A program made the position numbers and the translations under genes. This document shows positions 1 to 10,228 of a DNA stretch of 63,022 bases, piece after piece. The DNA is from Streptococcus cristatus. Its GTDB lineage: Bacteria > Bacillota > Bacilli > Lactobacillales > Streptococcaceae. Where the stretch lies: NCBI RefSeq assembly GCF_001578775.1, contig NZ_KQ969063.1, positions 1-63,022 on the forward strand, given 5' to 3'. The notes beneath the pieces are model-generated. The model was not told the DNA's origin. It saw only the letters and a list, made by a program, of their open reading frames with translations, and ran no database searches. The first letter of the stretch is position 1. Every line of letters starts with the position of its first letter.

Positions 1-33
1 GAGACATCTCAGGATCATTTTAAGACATGTTAG

Positions 34-68
34 AACGCAAAAACAACTGCTTTTTGAAGCAGTTGTTT
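34..68 (-). terminator. rpoE terminator
   Basis: A perfect 12-bp inverted repeat (41-52 with 57-68, loop TTTG) lies 9 nt past the rpoE stop. Read on the minus strand the stem ends in a short T run, as expected for an intrinsic terminator. Confidence 0.75.
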
Positions 69-76
69 CTTGATTA

Positions 77-667
77 TTATTCTTCGTCTTCAACATCCTG
101 ATCATCGTCAGAATATTCATCGTCTTCTTCATTTAACTCAACTTCTTCGCCGAGATCATCTGGAGCTATTTCATTGATTTCAGCATCGTAGGCTTCAACC
201 TCACTCTTTTCATCATCTGGATTGTCTTCATCGTATGAAAGAGCTGGATCCTCTTCATAAGAGTCCTCATCCTCAGGATCATCATCGCTGTAATCAATTG
301 CATCTTCGTCGCCGTCCATAAAGGCATTAACGCGTTTTTTCTTGCGTTTCTTAGGCTCGTCCTCATCGTCCGTTTCTTCCAAAGCGATGATTTCCTCATC
401 GACTTCGTCAATCGCATACCAAGAACGAAGGCCCCATTTATTGTCACCAAGTGGAATGAAGCTGCCATCTACATTCAGCTCTGTATAAAATAGAGGCAGC
501 GCTTCTCGGATCTCGCTATTTGATTTTTCCAGATAATTTTGAATTTCATTGACAAGCTCATCGAAATACATTTCATGGTCACGCCCGCGCAATTCTAAGA
601 TGGCACGTGCTACCTCAATCATCGAAAGCTCACTTTTTTCTTGTCCTGCAAATACTTCTAATTCCAA
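77..667 (-). CDS. rpoE: RNA polymerase delta subunit
   Basis: Delta subunit of Firmicutes RNA polymerase, which speeds enzyme recycling and reduces non-specific DNA binding. The 196-residue product has a folded N-terminal HARE-HTH domain (about residues 1-90, beginning [20 protein letters not shown]). A basic KKRKKK patch near residue 107 follows, and the rest is an almost pure Asp/Glu tail, the hallmark of the family; this length is normal for streptococci. The gene is monocistronic here, with its own promoter (725-753) and terminator (34-68). The long acidic tail makes the reverse strand look open, but those reading frames are shadows. Confidence 0.95.
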   Translation of the reverse strand: MELEVFAGQEKSELSMIEVARAILELRGRDHEMYFDELVNEIQNYLEKSNSEIREALPLFYTELNVDGSFIPLGDNKWGLRSWYAIDEVDEEIIALEETDDEDEPKKRKKKRVNAFMDGDEDAIDYSDDDPEDEDSYEEDPALSYDEDNPDDEKSEVEAYDAEINEIAPDDLGEEVELNEEDDEYSDDDQDVEDEE

Positions 668-724
668 AGTTATTCTCCTTAAGATTACACAGGCATTTAG
701 CCAGGCATTTTTTCGCTACTTTCT

Positions 725-753
725 ATTGTACGATAAATTTGCCGTCTAGTCAA
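725..753 (-). promoter_or_regulatory. rpoE promoter
   Basis: On the minus strand, -35 TTGACT (753-748) and -10 TACAAT (730-725) are separated by exactly 17 bp. The start codon is about 50 nt downstream of the predicted transcription start. Confidence 0.75.
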
Positions 754-862
754 AAAAATTTCACCTAGACCATCCGACTTTTCAACTCCAGTCATTCTAC
801 CATAATCGTAGCATCTATGGAGCAGCACCTTTCTGCAATTTTTAAACATTGACATATTGTGC

Positions 863-894
863 TCACATGTCTACGACTAATCATGTGATATAAT
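863..894 (+). promoter_or_regulatory. Extended -10 promoter with palindrome
   Basis: TGATATAAT at 886-894 is an extended -10 element about 30 nt before the 926 start codon. A 7-bp inverted repeat (TCACATG at 863-869, CATGTGA at 882-888) lies across the spacer and runs into the extended -10. That position suits a repressor or activator, which cannot be named from sequence. Confidence 0.55.
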
Positions 895-925
895 AGATAA
901 AACTTTATGAAATAGAAAGAAGCTT

Positions 926-1891
926 ATGCCTCTCCTCCAACGTACCATCAAACTAGCTCTTGCAACATGTCTTGCTGCGGCTCTAGCTGCTTTTTTAGGT
1001 TTAAGCAATGCTATATCAGCCGGTATTATTGCTATCCTCAGTGTTTCTGACACCCGCAGAAGCACTATCAAACTAGCCCGTAACCGCCTCTTGTCTACTA
1101 TTTTAGCACTAGCCATCGGGAGCTTATCTTTCATCCTTCTAGGATTTAACCTTTGGAGCTTAGGGATTTATATTCTGCTCTACGTTCCCTTAGCTTATCT
1201 CTTTGGCTGGGAAATAGGCATCACCCCCAGCACAGTTTTGGTCACTCATCTACTGCTGGCCCATTCTGTTTCTTGGTCTCTTTTAGCCAATGAAATGGCT
1301 GTCTTCCTCATCGGAACGGGATTTGCTCTCCTAACCAATTTATATATGGCTTCAAACCAGCAAGATATTGACGACTATCATATTCAAGTTGAAGAGCAAC
1401 TGAAGAAAATTCTACTGCGTTTTGAATATTTCTTAAAAGCTGGAGACGGTCGAAACGATGCAACTCTAATCAAGGAACTAGATACTATCCTTCAAGAAGC
1501 CTTACAACTGGTCTATCTGGACCACTCCAACCACCTCTTTCATCAAACCAACTACCATATTCATTATTTTGAAATGCGGCAGGCGCAGAATCGCATTCTA
1601 AAAGACATGGCAGGAAATATCAACAACTGTCAGTTGGCAGCTAGCGAGAGCTTGATTTTAGCACGTCTTTTCTCCAAGACAGCTCAGCAACTTAGTCAAG
1701 AAAATCCCGCTCACGAACTAGTTGAAGAAATCGAAGCCTGCTTAGCTGTCTTTCGCGAACGCCCGCTTCCTAAGACTCGGCAAGAATTTGAAACCCGGGC
1801 CACACTTCTGCAACTTTTACGAGACTTGGAGACTTTTATTAAGATTAAAGTAGAATTTTATCAAAATTACCAAAAGGTACAAGCAAGTTAG
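926..1891 (+). CDS. Aromatic acid exporter family (DUF939-like) membrane protein
   Basis: 321-residue membrane protein of the FUSC/aromatic acid exporter superfamily (ArAE_1/DUF939 type). The N-terminal half (about residues 5-145) holds four to six hydrophobic helices, including the typical SAGIIAILSVSDTRRSTIK stretch. The C-terminal half (about 150-321) is charged and helical and probably cytoplasmic. Family members resemble half-size efflux proteins; the substrate of the streptococcal ones is not established. The start ATG follows AGAAAGAAGC. The gene is monocistronic and converges on the downstream permease, sharing terminator 1917-1947. Confidence 0.8.
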   Translation: MPLLQRTIKLALATCLAAALAAFLGLSNAISAGIIAILSVSDTRRSTIKLARNRLLSTILALAIGSLSFILLGFNLWSLGIYILLYVPLAYLFGWEIGITPSTVLVTHLLLAHSVSWSLLANEMAVFLIGTGFALLTNLYMASNQQDIDDYHIQVEEQLKKILLRFEYFLKAGDGRNDATLIKELDTILQEALQLVYLDHSNHLFHQTNYHIHYFEMRQAQNRILKDMAGNINNCQLAASESLILARLFSKTAQQLSQENPAHELVEEIEACLAVFRERPLPKTRQEFETRATLLQLLRDLETFIKIKVEFYQNYQKVQAS

Positions 1892-1916
1892 CTCTGTGCT
1901 ATTCCCAATAAATAAT

Positions 1917-1947
1917 AAAAGGAGTTGAAAATTCTTCAACTCCTTTT
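1917..1947. terminator. Bidirectional terminator
   Basis: A 13-bp inverted repeat (1917-1929 with 1935-1947) with A and T runs on opposite flanks sits between two convergent genes, so it can end transcription from both sides. Confidence 0.85.
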
Positions 1948-1970
1948 TCTCATTCAGTAAAGGCATTCGC

Positions 1971-3818
1971 TCATTCTTTTAAGTGATAAGAATAACTTGC
2001 AACCACGACATCCTCATACCACTTCAGATAGTATTTTAATTTTAAACTCATCTGGTTATGCAAGATATTTTGCCATCTCTTTTTAGGTATAAACTGAGGT
2101 ACTAGGACTGTCACTGTTCTTCCTTCTTTTTTGGCTCGCTTGGCTACCTTAATTACATACTGAACTGTCGGACTGATGATATTGCGATAGCTAGTTGTGA
2201 CTGTCTCAAAGCGAATATCTGGGAAGTAGTCAGCAAATTCCTCGGCGACTTCAGCATCTTTTTCAGCTGTCTCTGCTGTAGAAACATGCATTGCTACGAC
2301 TTCATCTCCGATACTGCGCGCATAGCTCATCGCACCAACACTGACTCGGGTAACATTCCCGACCAGGACAATTACTGTATTACCAGTGTAGTTCTGGCGC
2401 TCAATGTGGTCATGCAATCTCAACTGTTTAGCGACTCTATTATAATGCTGCTTGATAGACAAAAACAGCCAAGTCAAGACGATGATAATAGGGAAGAAAG
2501 GCCAAATATCTTGGAGACGGAATAAAAGTAAAATAAGGACAATCCCGTAACAAATGATCGCACCAAGGATATTCGCAATCGAATGCTTCAAGAAGTTATT
2601 TCCATATTTTTTCTTCCAATGGACAACCATACCGGTCTGGGAGAGAGCAAAGGGTACGAACACACCAATCGTGTACAGGGGAATCAAGCGTTCTGTATTT
2701 CCCTTAAAGATAAACAAAAGAGCAATGGCACCAAAAGCCAAAGTGAAAATGCCATTAGAATAGCTGAGCCGATCTCCTTTTTCCATGTACATATGAGGCA
2801 TGTATTTATTCTTAGCCATATTGTAGGAAAGCATCGGAAAGGCTGAGAAGCCTGTATTGGCTGCCACTGCTAAGATCAAAGCAGTCGACAATTGGAAAAC
2901 ATAGAACAAGATGCGACCAAGGGGAGAGCTTCCCAAAATCGCTTGCGCCATTTGAGCCAGAGTCGTTACACCTTTGACAGGCACGATGCCAATCCAATAA
3001 TTCAAGAAGGTAATACCAGCAAACATGATTCCTAGGATTAAAGCCATAATCGATAGGGTGGCTGCGGCATTGTGAGCTTTTGGTTTCTTGAAAAAGGGAA
3101 CCGAATTGGAAATAGCTTCCACTCCTGTCAAGGAAGCAGAGCCACTGGTGAAAGCACGAAGAAGTAAGATTAAACTTACTCCAGTAATCGGACTACCAAT
3201 CCGCGCAGTTGCGTGATAGTCTAAATTTCCTGTCAGGATTTGCACAAAACCAAAAGCAATCAATAGCAAGGTGCTGACAATAAAAAGATAGACAGGAATC
3301 ATCAAGGAAGTGGCCGATTCTTTTAGTCCTCGGAGATTCATTAGCATCAACAAGAGAACTAAGAAAATGGAAATATGTAAATTGTAAGGATGTAAGACGG
3401 GAATCGCAGAGGTAATTGCGTCCGCTCCAGAAGCGACCGAAACGGCTACTGTCAACATGTAATCTACCAGCAAGCTTCCGCCAGCGATCAAGCCTGCCGT
3501 TGGAGATAGATTTTCTGTCGTCACCATATAAGCTCCTCCTCCTTGAGGATAAGCATGAATGACCTGACGATAGGAAATCGTTAAACTCGCTAATAGAATC
3601 AATACGACAATTCCTATGGGAAGCGACCACCAAATGGCACCAATAGAAACAGAAGTCAAGACCAAAACAACCTGCTCTGGTCCATAAGCAATCGAAGATA
3701 GAGCGTCACTGGAGAGCATGGCTAAAGCTTGCATCTTAGTCAGTAAATGGCCATCTTCTCCCTCTTTTCCAGATTTTAATGGACGTCCAATAAAAAAGCC
3801 TTTTAGCTTGGAAAACAT
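1971..3818 (-). CDS. kimA: KimA-type potassium importer (APC family)
   Basis: APC-superfamily permease closely resembling Bacillus KimA (YdaO), a proton-coupled potassium importer inhibited by c-di-AMP. Shared landmarks are the N-terminal IGRPLKS, MLSSDALSSIAYG, AYPQGGGAYMV, the GVEAISN region, and a C-terminal soluble Usp-like domain (from about residue 450) ending SYSYHLKE. The membrane part has about twelve helices. I set the start at 3818, not 3839: AAGGAGG lies 7 nt before the second ATG, whereas the first ATG has no SD. The product is 615 residues. No c-di-AMP riboswitch was recognised upstream. Potassium import is inferred from homology. Confidence 0.85.
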   Translation of the reverse strand: MFSKLKGFFIGRPLKSGKEGEDGHLLTKMQALAMLSSDALSSIAYGPEQVVLVLTSVSIGAIWWSLPIGIVVLILLASLTISYRQVIHAYPQGGGAYMVTTENLSPTAGLIAGGSLLVDYMLTVAVSVASGADAITSAIPVLHPYNLHISIFLVLLLMLMNLRGLKESATSLMIPVYLFIVSTLLLIAFGFVQILTGNLDYHATARIGSPITGVSLILLLRAFTSGSASLTGVEAISNSVPFFKKPKAHNAAATLSIMALILGIMFAGITFLNYWIGIVPVKGVTTLAQMAQAILGSSPLGRILFYVFQLSTALILAVAANTGFSAFPMLSYNMAKNKYMPHMYMEKGDRLSYSNGIFTLAFGAIALLFIFKGNTERLIPLYTIGVFVPFALSQTGMVVHWKKKYGNNFLKHSIANILGAIICYGIVLILLLFRLQDIWPFFPIIIVLTWLFLSIKQHYNRVAKQLRLHDHIERQNYTGNTVIVLVGNVTRVSVGAMSYARSIGDEVVAMHVSTAETAEKDAEVAEEFADYFPDIRFETVTTSYRNIISPTVQYVIKVAKRAKKEGRTVTVLVPQFIPKKRWQNILHNQMSLKLKYYLKWYEDVVVASYSYHLKE

Positions 3819-4001
3819 AAGTTCCTCCTTTAAAAACATGAGCCATTCTACTCTTTTTCAGAAAACATGTCAATACTTTTCTGAAAATAAATTTCAGTCT
3901 CCTACTTTTCATCCAATAATATATTTAAAGTTTCAAACTCAATCTTCTATAAAATTTTCCAGTTTTTCTTGAGACAGCATGTTTGTTTTTATGGGAGTAT
4001 C

Positions 4002-4029
4002 AAAAAAACGAGCTTTATGTAAAACTCGT
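4002..4029 (-). terminator. mrnC-cysS terminator
   Basis: On the minus strand, ACGAG...CTCGT arms (4025-4029 with 4008-4012, extendable by A-T pairs) are followed by six T residues (4007-4002), about 80 nt beyond the mrnC stop. Confidence 0.7.
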
Positions 4030-4108
4030 CTTTGATATGTAAATTTCTTGAATTTTAGTGATTGTTAATAAAAGAGTTCAATCTCAGAATAAATAAGATA
4101 GCAGCGAA

Positions 4109-4501
4109 TCAAAACGAAGCCTCAATCTTCCGAATACACCAGTCAATCAGCTCTTCCAGTCGCTCAATGGCTTCGGTCATATGCAGGTAGCCCATGACTG
4201 CCTCAAAGCCAGTAGACATACGGTAGGTGACGATGTCCGTATTCTTAGCTTTGGTGTGGCTGTTGGCATTGCGACCGCGCTTGTAGATATCCTCTTCCTT
4301 CTCCGTCAGGATTCCTTCTTCCAGCATGAGAGAGATGAGATTAGCCTGAGCCTTGGCAGAAACGTACTTGGTCGCTTCCCTGTGCAGCTGATTTGGCTTG
4401 GTCAGCCCTTGAAAAATCAGGTGACGCCGGATATACATGGAGTAGACGGCATCCCCCTCAAAAGCGAGGGCAATGCCGTTAATCAGGTTGACATCAGTCA
4501 C
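4109..4501 (-). CDS. mrnC: Mini-ribonuclease III
   Basis: 130-residue Mini-III, an RNase III catalytic domain without the double-stranded-RNA-binding domain; it matures 23S rRNA ends in Firmicutes. The RNase III signature is visible as FEGDAVYSMYIRRH near residue 14, with the second acidic patch in TGFEAVMGYLHM. Its start overlaps the end of cysS by 8 nt, so the two are translationally coupled. The cysS-mrnC pairing is conserved in this phylum. Length is normal. Confidence 0.93.
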   Translation of the reverse strand: MTDVNLINGIALAFEGDAVYSMYIRRHLIFQGLTKPNQLHREATKYVSAKAQANLISLMLEEGILTEKEEDIYKRGRNANSHTKAKNTDIVTYRMSTGFEAVMGYLHMTEAIERLEELIDWCIRKIEASF

Positions 4502-5837
4502 GTGTCCACCTCACTCCGTCTTTAGTATCCAAAAGCTTGATGCCCTGAGCGGCTAATTCATCCCGAATACGGTCTGCAGTCACAAAGTCTCGATTAGCAC
4601 GCGCTTCTTGGCGTTCCTCAATCAAGCGCTCAATGTCCGCATCCAGGACTTCTTCTACAAAGACGATACCAAAAACTTCTAAGAGTTTGGCAAAGGCTTC
4701 CTTAACTTCAACGGTATAATTGCCAGAGTTGATCCACTTGGCGAGCTCGAAGACAACCGTGATACCGTTAGCAGCATTGAAATCTTCGTCCATAGCAGCG
4801 GTGAACTTGTCAAGAAAACTCTGAAGCTGAGCAGAGTCTGCCTGACCAGTGAAAGGCTGCCCATAGGTATTTTTCAAATACTTGAGATTGGTCGCTGCAT
4901 CATGAACAGCTTTTTCTGTGAAATTGATAGGCTTGCGGTAATGCTGGGTAGCAAAGAAGAAACGCAGCACCTGACCCTCAATGGTCTTGAGAGCATCGTG
5001 AACAGTAATAAAATTGCCTAGAGATTTGGACATCTTGACGTCATTGATGTTGACGAAGCCATTGTGCATCCAGTAGTTGGCAAAAGTCTGACCAGTCTTG
5101 GCCTCTGATTGGGCAATTTCATTGGTATGGTGAGGAAACTCTAGGTCTGCCCCGCCACCGTGGATATCAATTGTATCACCTAAAATCTCCGTTGACATGA
5201 CCGAGCACTCGATGTGCCAGCCCGGACGACCTGCTCCCCAAGGGCTGTCCCAGGAAATCTCGCCCGGCTTAGCTGCCTTCCAGAGAGCAAAATCTACCGG
5301 ATTTTCCTTGCGGGCGGTCTCTTCATCTGTTCGACCAGAAGCACCCAACTCCAAGTCTGCCAAAGTTTTGTTGGCTAGTTTGGCATAATCACGAGACTTT
5401 TCGACGCGGAAGTAGACATCGCCCTCTGACTCATAGGCGTAGCCTTTGTCAATCAAGTCCTGCACAAAGCGGATGATGTCAGCCATAAACTCCACAACAC
5501 GCGGATGACGAGTCGCAGGTTTTACACCCAGAGCTGAGACATCCTCACGAAAAGCTGCGATATACTTATCAGCCACTTCTTTTGGTGTGATGCCTTCTTC
5601 CTTAGCACGGTTGATAATTTTATCATCCACATCCGTAAAATTGGAAATATAGTTGACCTCAAATCCCCGATACTCAAAATAGCGACGAACTGTGTCAAAA
5701 GCTACTGTTGAGCGGGCATTGCCGACATGGATATAGTTATAAACCGTCGGACCGCAGACATACATGCGAACCTTGCCCTCTTCAATGGGCACAAATTCAC
5801 GTAGGCTGCGGGTCATGGTGTCGTAAATTTTAATCAT
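4494..5837 (-). CDS. cysS: Cysteinyl-tRNA synthetase
   Basis: Class I aminoacyl-tRNA synthetase that charges tRNA-Cys. The HIGH motif appears as YIHVGNAR (about residues 35-42) and KMSKS as KMSKSLGN. Zinc ligands are provided by C28, the Cys in HIECSVMS and the His/Glu in FPHHTNE. The annotated start is ATG 5837 (447 residues): GGGAG lies 8 nt before it, while the in-frame GTG nine bases upstream touches the SD and has no spacing. The order downstream of the RibD-like gene and upstream of mrnC suggests one transcript. Confidence 0.96.
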   Translation of the reverse strand: MIKIYDTMTRSLREFVPIEEGKVRMYVCGPTVYNYIHVGNARSTVAFDTVRRYFEYRGFEVNYISNFTDVDDKIINRAKEEGITPKEVADKYIAAFREDVSALGVKPATRHPRVVEFMADIIRFVQDLIDKGYAYESEGDVYFRVEKSRDYAKLANKTLADLELGASGRTDEETARKENPVDFALWKAAKPGEISWDSPWGAGRPGWHIECSVMSTEILGDTIDIHGGGADLEFPHHTNEIAQSEAKTGQTFANYWMHNGFVNINDVKMSKSLGNFITVHDALKTIEGQVLRFFFATQHYRKPINFTEKAVHDAATNLKYLKNTYGQPFTGQADSAQLQSFLDKFTAAMDEDFNAANGITVVFELAKWINSGNYTVEVKEAFAKLLEVFGIVFVEEVLDADIERLIEERQEARANRDFVTADRIRDELAAQGIKLLDTKDGVRWTRD

Positions 5838-5854
5838 GCGGTCCACTCCCTTCT

Positions 5855-6376
5855 CTATTTCTGACTTTTTCGGCTGAAAACCAGCTCTGCAAAAGGGCCA
5901 AATTGTCTGAGGCTATCCAGTTGGTAAAAGCGCTGCCCTTCCTCTTGGGTAAAGAGGGGAACCCCCTTTCCTAGGATAAGGGGCGCTATCTGAATAATGA
6001 GGTGGTCGAAAAGATCCGCATCCAAGAGCGGTCCTACCAAGGAATTACCACCAATCACAAATACATTTTTGCCTTTGTCAATCTGGTGAACAAAGTCCAC
6101 CACATCCCCAGCTACTGGCTGGTAATTGCTGACAGGCAGGTGCCTATCATGCGTAAAGACATAGTTTTCCGTAGCTTGATAAAAACTTTCTACATCTTGC
6201 AATTCTTGGATTTCCTCAAAGGTCCGCTTGCCCATGATGGTGATATCCATTTGCCTGTAAAAGTCATCATAGCCTGTATCCTCTACAGAACCAAGCTGAT
6301 GCAGCCAGTCTATCCTGTGCTGGCTGTCTGCCAAGTAGCCATCCATGGTGATACAGCCGTAAAAATATACTGCCAT
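5855..6376 (-). CDS. Dihydrofolate reductase/RibD-C family protein
   Basis: 173-residue Rossmann-like protein of the RibD C-terminal/dihydrofolate reductase superfamily. It shows the usual start (CITMDGYLAD), the nucleotide-binding IMGKRTFEE, and VFVIGGNSLVGPLL near residue 105-120. Family members reduce pteridine- or pyrimidine-like substrates with NADPH, but the substrate of this branch is unknown and it is not the housekeeping folA. It lies 17 nt upstream of cysS on the same strand and 8 nt after the nucleoside phosphorylase, so co-transcription is likely. Confidence 0.75.
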   Translation of the reverse strand: MAVYFYGCITMDGYLADSQHRIDWLHQLGSVEDTGYDDFYRQMDITIMGKRTFEEIQELQDVESFYQATENYVFTHDRHLPVSNYQPVAGDVVDFVHQIDKGKNVFVIGGNSLVGPLLDADLFDHLIIQIAPLILGKGVPLFTQEEGQRFYQLDSLRQFGPFAELVFSRKSQK

Positions 6377-6384
6377 TCTTGTAG

Positions 6385-7149
6385 TTACCTTTCTAGTTCC
6401 TTTGCTATTGTCAAAGCGATAGTGAAAAAAGTCATGGCATTAGCTGTCCGCTCTTCATGGCGGGCATCCCAGGTTCGGTTATGATGATCCACATAGTCAG
6501 CTGTGTAGAAGAACTGATAGACTTTTGCTTGTCGAAATTGACTCCAAGCCATGATTGCTGAGGCTTCCATATCCACCACTTTGGCTCCAGCAGCCAAGCG
6601 ACGCTTGACCTTATCAGGCGTTTCTCGATAAAAGGCATCTGTCGTCCAAGACTTGGTGCGGACATGCTCAATATCGTACTTGTCAAAGATAGCTTCAAGC
6701 TTAACTAACAGAGACTCGTCATAAGTGACTTCATCACCCGGTGGGGCGTAGTGGTAGCTAGTGCCTTCATCTCGCAAAGCAGCAGCCGGCAGGATAATCT
6801 TGTCCGCCTCAATTGAGCGGTCCAAAACGCCACAGGAACCTAGAATGATGAAATTCTTGAAGCCTCTGGCCGCCAACTCCTCCAGCTGGCCGACTATCAT
6901 GGGAGCTCCAATCGGAGCCAACATAACTGCTAGCTTGCTAGATCCTTGGTCATAAATATACCATGGATGCTGTCCGTTGATGCTTTTTAAATAGCCTCCT
7001 TGATAGACTTTTTCTGACTCAATCAAACGTTGCAGAATTTCTCCGTTAAAGGACAGGATGATAGTTTCACAAATCTCACCCTTGTCCATAATCTGCCTAT
7101 CTGTCGGTTCAATAACTCCAGCTACATCTTCAAATTCCTCTAATAACAT
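6385..7149 (-). CDS. Nucleoside phosphorylase family protein
   Basis: 254-residue PNP/UDP phosphorylase family protein. Family landmarks are GAPMIVGQLEEL, ILGSCGVLD and, near the C terminus, VVDMEASAIMAWSQ, where the Glu contacts the ribose. Such enzymes cleave nucleosides with phosphate, salvaging the base. The exact substrate (purine or uridine) cannot be read off. The SD before ATG 7149 is poor (GAAAG), so translation may be modest. The 170-nt leader contains two hairpins (about 7210-7235 and 7260-7279). Confidence 0.8.
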   Translation of the reverse strand: MLLEEFEDVAGVIEPTDRQIMDKGEICETIILSFNGEILQRLIESEKVYQGGYLKSINGQHPWYIYDQGSSKLAVMLAPIGAPMIVGQLEELAARGFKNFIILGSCGVLDRSIEADKIILPAAALRDEGTSYHYAPPGDEVTYDESLLVKLEAIFDKYDIEHVRTKSWTTDAFYRETPDKVKRRLAAGAKVVDMEASAIMAWSQFRQAKVYQFFYTADYVDHHNRTWDARHEERTANAMTFFTIALTIAKELER

Positions 7150-7323
7150 AACTTCACTTTCTTTAAGACTTCAGCAAATCCAGCTTCATCTTTTCTATGC
7201 GGCGCAGCTTGGTCTCATCTTTTCGGCTTCACTTATAGTGAGCCCATTAGGTTACAGTTTGCCAAATTACTCCTTGGCAAGACCTCCTAAAGTATCTTGT
7301 TAGCTGTCCAAAATTGGCCTTTC

Positions 7324-7941
7324 TTAGAGCTCTGACGAATGGTGGCTGGCTTCGCGGGCATGCTCCAGCTTATCCAAATAATATTCTCGCTGTTCTTCCA
7401 CCTCATGGATGGTTGGCTCATCTTTCTGACCATGAACACGCACGATCTTAGCCGGGATTCCAACTACAGTTACATCACTAGGCACATCAGCCACAACAAC
7501 TGCTCCAGCTCCAACTTTGGCATTTTCACCAATTTCAACTGGGCCAATGACTTGAGCATGAGCAGAGACCAAGGCGCCCCGACGCACAGTCGGATGCCGT
7601 TTCCCTGTATCCTTACCAGTTCCGCCTAAGGTCACGCCATGATACAGAAGCGCACCCTTTTCCACAATGGCCGTTTCACCGATAACCAATCCACCACCAT
7701 GGTCAATGAAGACACCTGACTCAATCTGAGCACCTGGATGAATCTCAATCTGAGTCCAAAAGCGCCAAAATTGGCTGTGCATGCGTGCCAGTAGCTTAAA
7801 GCCTTTCTTCCATAGGAAATGAGAAAGACGGTGGGCTGCCAAGGCCTTGACACCTGGATAAGTCAGGATGACCTCCAGCGAAGTACGAGCAGCCGGATCA
7901 TTTTCTTTTACAATCTCAATGGCTTCTTTCCACCAGCCCAT
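7324..7941 (-). CDS. cysE: Serine O-acetyltransferase
   Basis: Acetylates serine with acetyl-CoA, the first committed step of cysteine synthesis. The 205 residues contain the N-terminal helical domain and a C-terminal left-handed beta-helix of hexapeptide repeats (about residues 65-165). Family sequence FIDHGGGLVIGETA carries the catalytic His/Asp, and GVTLGGTGKDTGKRHP the loop. Start is supported by AAAGGAG 8 nt upstream. It follows pnp on the same strand, separated by a hairpin that may attenuate read-through. Confidence 0.95.
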   Translation of the reverse strand: MGWWKEAIEIVKENDPAARTSLEVILTYPGVKALAAHRLSHFLWKKGFKLLARMHSQFWRFWTQIEIHPGAQIESGVFIDHGGGLVIGETAIVEKGALLYHGVTLGGTGKDTGKRHPTVRRGALVSAHAQVIGPVEIGENAKVGAGAVVVADVPSDVTVVGIPAKIVRVHGQKDEPTIHEVEEQREYYLDKLEHAREASHHSSEL

Positions 7942-7967
7942 CTTCTTCTCCTTTCATTAGGTAAAAT

Positions 7968-8025
7968 AAGGGAGTAGGCCCTACACAAAGAAATTTGTAA
8001 GGTAATCGAGCCTGATCACTCCCTT
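7968..8025 (-). terminator. Terminator/attenuator between pnp and cysE
   Basis: AAGGGAGTAGGC at 7968-7979 pairs with GCCT (8010-8013) and ACTCCCTT (8018-8025), with a 4-nt bulge. A small inner hairpin lies at 7984-7997. On the minus strand the stem is followed by TTATTTT, so it may terminate part of the pnp transcripts before cysE. Confidence 0.55.
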
Positions 8026-8029
8026 TTCA

Positions 8030-10228
8030 TTATTCTTCCGATTTAGTTTTAGGAGCTTCTTCATGTTTCTTATGAAAATGCCCTTTTTCCTGATGTTTAT
8101 CGTGGTCTCTCTTTGGCTTGTCTGGCTTAGGCGGACGTGGCAAGAGAGCTTTCATAGACGCATCTACGCGGCCTTTTTCATCAATCTTAATGACCTTAAC
8201 ATCGACAAAATCACCAATTTGTACCAAGTCTTCGACATTGTTGGTTCGAGTCCAAGCCATTTCAGAGATGTGAACGAGGGCATCGGTCTTGTCAAAGAGG
8301 TTGACAAAAGCACCAAATTTCTCAATCCGAACAACCTTGGCATGGTAAACTTCATCCACTTTAGCTTCACGAACCAAACCAGCAATGATTTCTTTGGCAC
8401 GGTTAATAGCCGCTTGATCGCTAGAGTAGATAGATACATTTCCTTCTTCGTCAATATCAATCTTAACGCCTGTTTCAGCGATGATCTTGTCGATGGTTTC
8501 CCCGCCTTTTCCGATGACAATCTTAATTTTGTCCACATCAATCTTGATGGTATCGATTTTCGGAGCAGTTGGAGCCAACTCAGGACGTGGAGCTGGAATC
8601 GTCGCTTCAATCAAATCCAGAATTTCAAAGCGGGCTTTCTTAGCCTGAGCCAGAGCTTCTGTCAAGATCTCCGCTGTAATTCCTTCAATCTTGATATCCA
8701 TCTGCAGGGCTGTAATCCCTTCGCGAGTACCAGCCACTTTAAAGTCCATATCGCCAAAGTGGTCTTCCAAACCTTGAATATCCGTCAGAACTGTGTAGTT
8801 GCTGCCGTCTGAAATCAAGCCCATGGCAATTCCGGCAACTGGCGCCTTAATCGGCACACCACCGGCCATCAGAGCCAAAGTACCCGCACAGATAGAGGCT
8901 TGGGAGGAAGAGCCGTTCGACTCCAAGACTTCTGCTACCAGACGGATCGCGTAAGGAAACTCTTCCAAGCTAGGCAAGACTTGCTCCAAGGCACGCTCCC
9001 CAAGAGCACCGTGTCCAATTTCACGACGACCAGGAGCACCATAACGGCCTGTCTCCCCGACAGAGTATTGCGGGAAATTATAGTGGTGCATGAAACGTTT
9101 CTTGTATTCCGGATCCAAGCCGTCAACGATTTGCGTTTCGCCCATTGGTGCCAGAGTCAGAACAGACAAGGCTTGGGTTTGCCCGCGAGTAAAGAGACCA
9201 GATCCATGCACGCGCGGCAGGTAATCCACTTCCGCATCTAGCGGACGGATTTCATCGACCTTACGGCCATCAGGACGGACCTTATCTTCTGTAATCAAAC
9301 GACGCACTTCTGCATGCTCCATTTGTTCCAAGATTTCAGCCACATCACGCATGATACGGTCGAATTCTTCATGGTCTGCGTATTTTTCTTCATAAACTGC
9401 CGTGACTTGGTCTTTGACAGTCTGAGTTGCGGCTTCGCGCGCCAGCTTTTCTTCTACCTGAACAGCCTTTTGGAGGTCACTGTTGTAGGCTGCGACAATC
9501 TCTGCCTGCAGCTCTTCATCAACATGCAGCAATTCTACTTCTGCTTTTTCCTTGCCGACTGCTGCAACGATTTCTTCTTGGAAGGCAATTAATTCTTTGA
9601 CCGCTTCGTGCCCTTTGAGAAGAGCTTTCAGCATGACATCTTCAGACAGCTCCTTGGCTCCAGATTCTACCATGTTGATAGCCTCTTTGGTACCAGCCAC
9701 TGTCAGTTCCAAAAGCGAAACTTCTTTTTGTTCCTTGCTAGGATTGATGATAAATTCACCATCTATATAGCCGACCTGAACTCCTGCGATCGGGCCGTTA
9801 AAAGGAATATCTGAGATAGAAAGAGCCAGAGAGCTACCGAACATAGCAGCCATTTGAGGCGAAGCATCTTCGTCATAAGAAAGAACGGTATTGATAACCT
9901 GAACTTCATTACGGAAGCCTTCCGCAAACATAGGGCGAATTGGACGGTCAATCAAGCGGGCAGTCAAAGTCGCATCCGTTGACGGACGGCCTTCGCGCTT
10001 GTTAAAGCCACCAGGGTATTTCCCAGCTGCATACATTTTTTCCTCATAGTTGACCTGCAATGGGAAAAAGTCACCAGTAGCCATCTTTTTGGACATGGTT
10101 GCCGCAGTTAAAACGGTACTTTCTCCATATCGAACAACGGCGCTGCCATTTGCCTGCTTTGCAACCTGACCGGTTTCAACTACCAGCTCACGACCTGCAA
10201 AAATTGTTTTAAAAACTTGTTTTGTCAT
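8030..10228 (-). CDS. pnp: Polyribonucleotide nucleotidyltransferase (PNPase)
   Basis: Phosphorolytic 3'-5' exoribonuclease of the RNA degradosome. The 732 residues show two RNase PH domains (about 1-230 and 310-545), a linking helical domain, a KH domain with [11 protein letters not shown] (about 570) and a C-terminal S1 domain ending near residue 695. A Lys/Glu/His-rich tail follows. [11 protein letters not shown] and SNGSSSQAS, the phosphate-site sequences, are present. The start has AAGGAG at 7-nt spacing. It is first in a block with cysE, as in other streptococci; rpsO, its partner in many bacteria, is 28 kb away. Confidence 0.97.
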   Translation of the reverse strand: MTKQVFKTIFAGRELVVETGQVAKQANGSAVVRYGESTVLTAATMSKKMATGDFFPLQVNYEEKMYAAGKYPGGFNKREGRPSTDATLTARLIDRPIRPMFAEGFRNEVQVINTVLSYDEDASPQMAAMFGSSLALSISDIPFNGPIAGVQVGYIDGEFIINPSKEQKEVSLLELTVAGTKEAINMVESGAKELSEDVMLKALLKGHEAVKELIAFQEEIVAAVGKEKAEVELLHVDEELQAEIVAAYNSDLQKAVQVEEKLAREAATQTVKDQVTAVYEEKYADHEEFDRIMRDVAEILEQMEHAEVRRLITEDKVRPDGRKVDEIRPLDAEVDYLPRVHGSGLFTRGQTQALSVLTLAPMGETQIVDGLDPEYKKRFMHHYNFPQYSVGETGRYGAPGRREIGHGALGERALEQVLPSLEEFPYAIRLVAEVLESNGSSSQASICAGTLALMAGGVPIKAPVAGIAMGLISDGSNYTVLTDIQGLEDHFGDMDFKVAGTREGITALQMDIKIEGITAEILTEALAQAKKARFEILDLIEATIPAPRPELAPTAPKIDTIKIDVDKIKIVIGKGGETIDKIIAETGVKIDIDEEGNVSIYSSDQAAINRAKEIIAGLVREAKVDEVYHAKVVRIEKFGAFVNLFDKTDALVHISEMAWTRTNNVEDLVQIGDFVDVKVIKIDEKGRVDASMKALLPRPPKPDKPKRDHDKHQEKGHFHKKHEEAPKTKSEE

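Noticed and set aside
3819..4001. c-di-AMP riboswitch before kimA
   Set aside because: No conserved long structured leader could be recognised; the region is AT-rich without clear helices.
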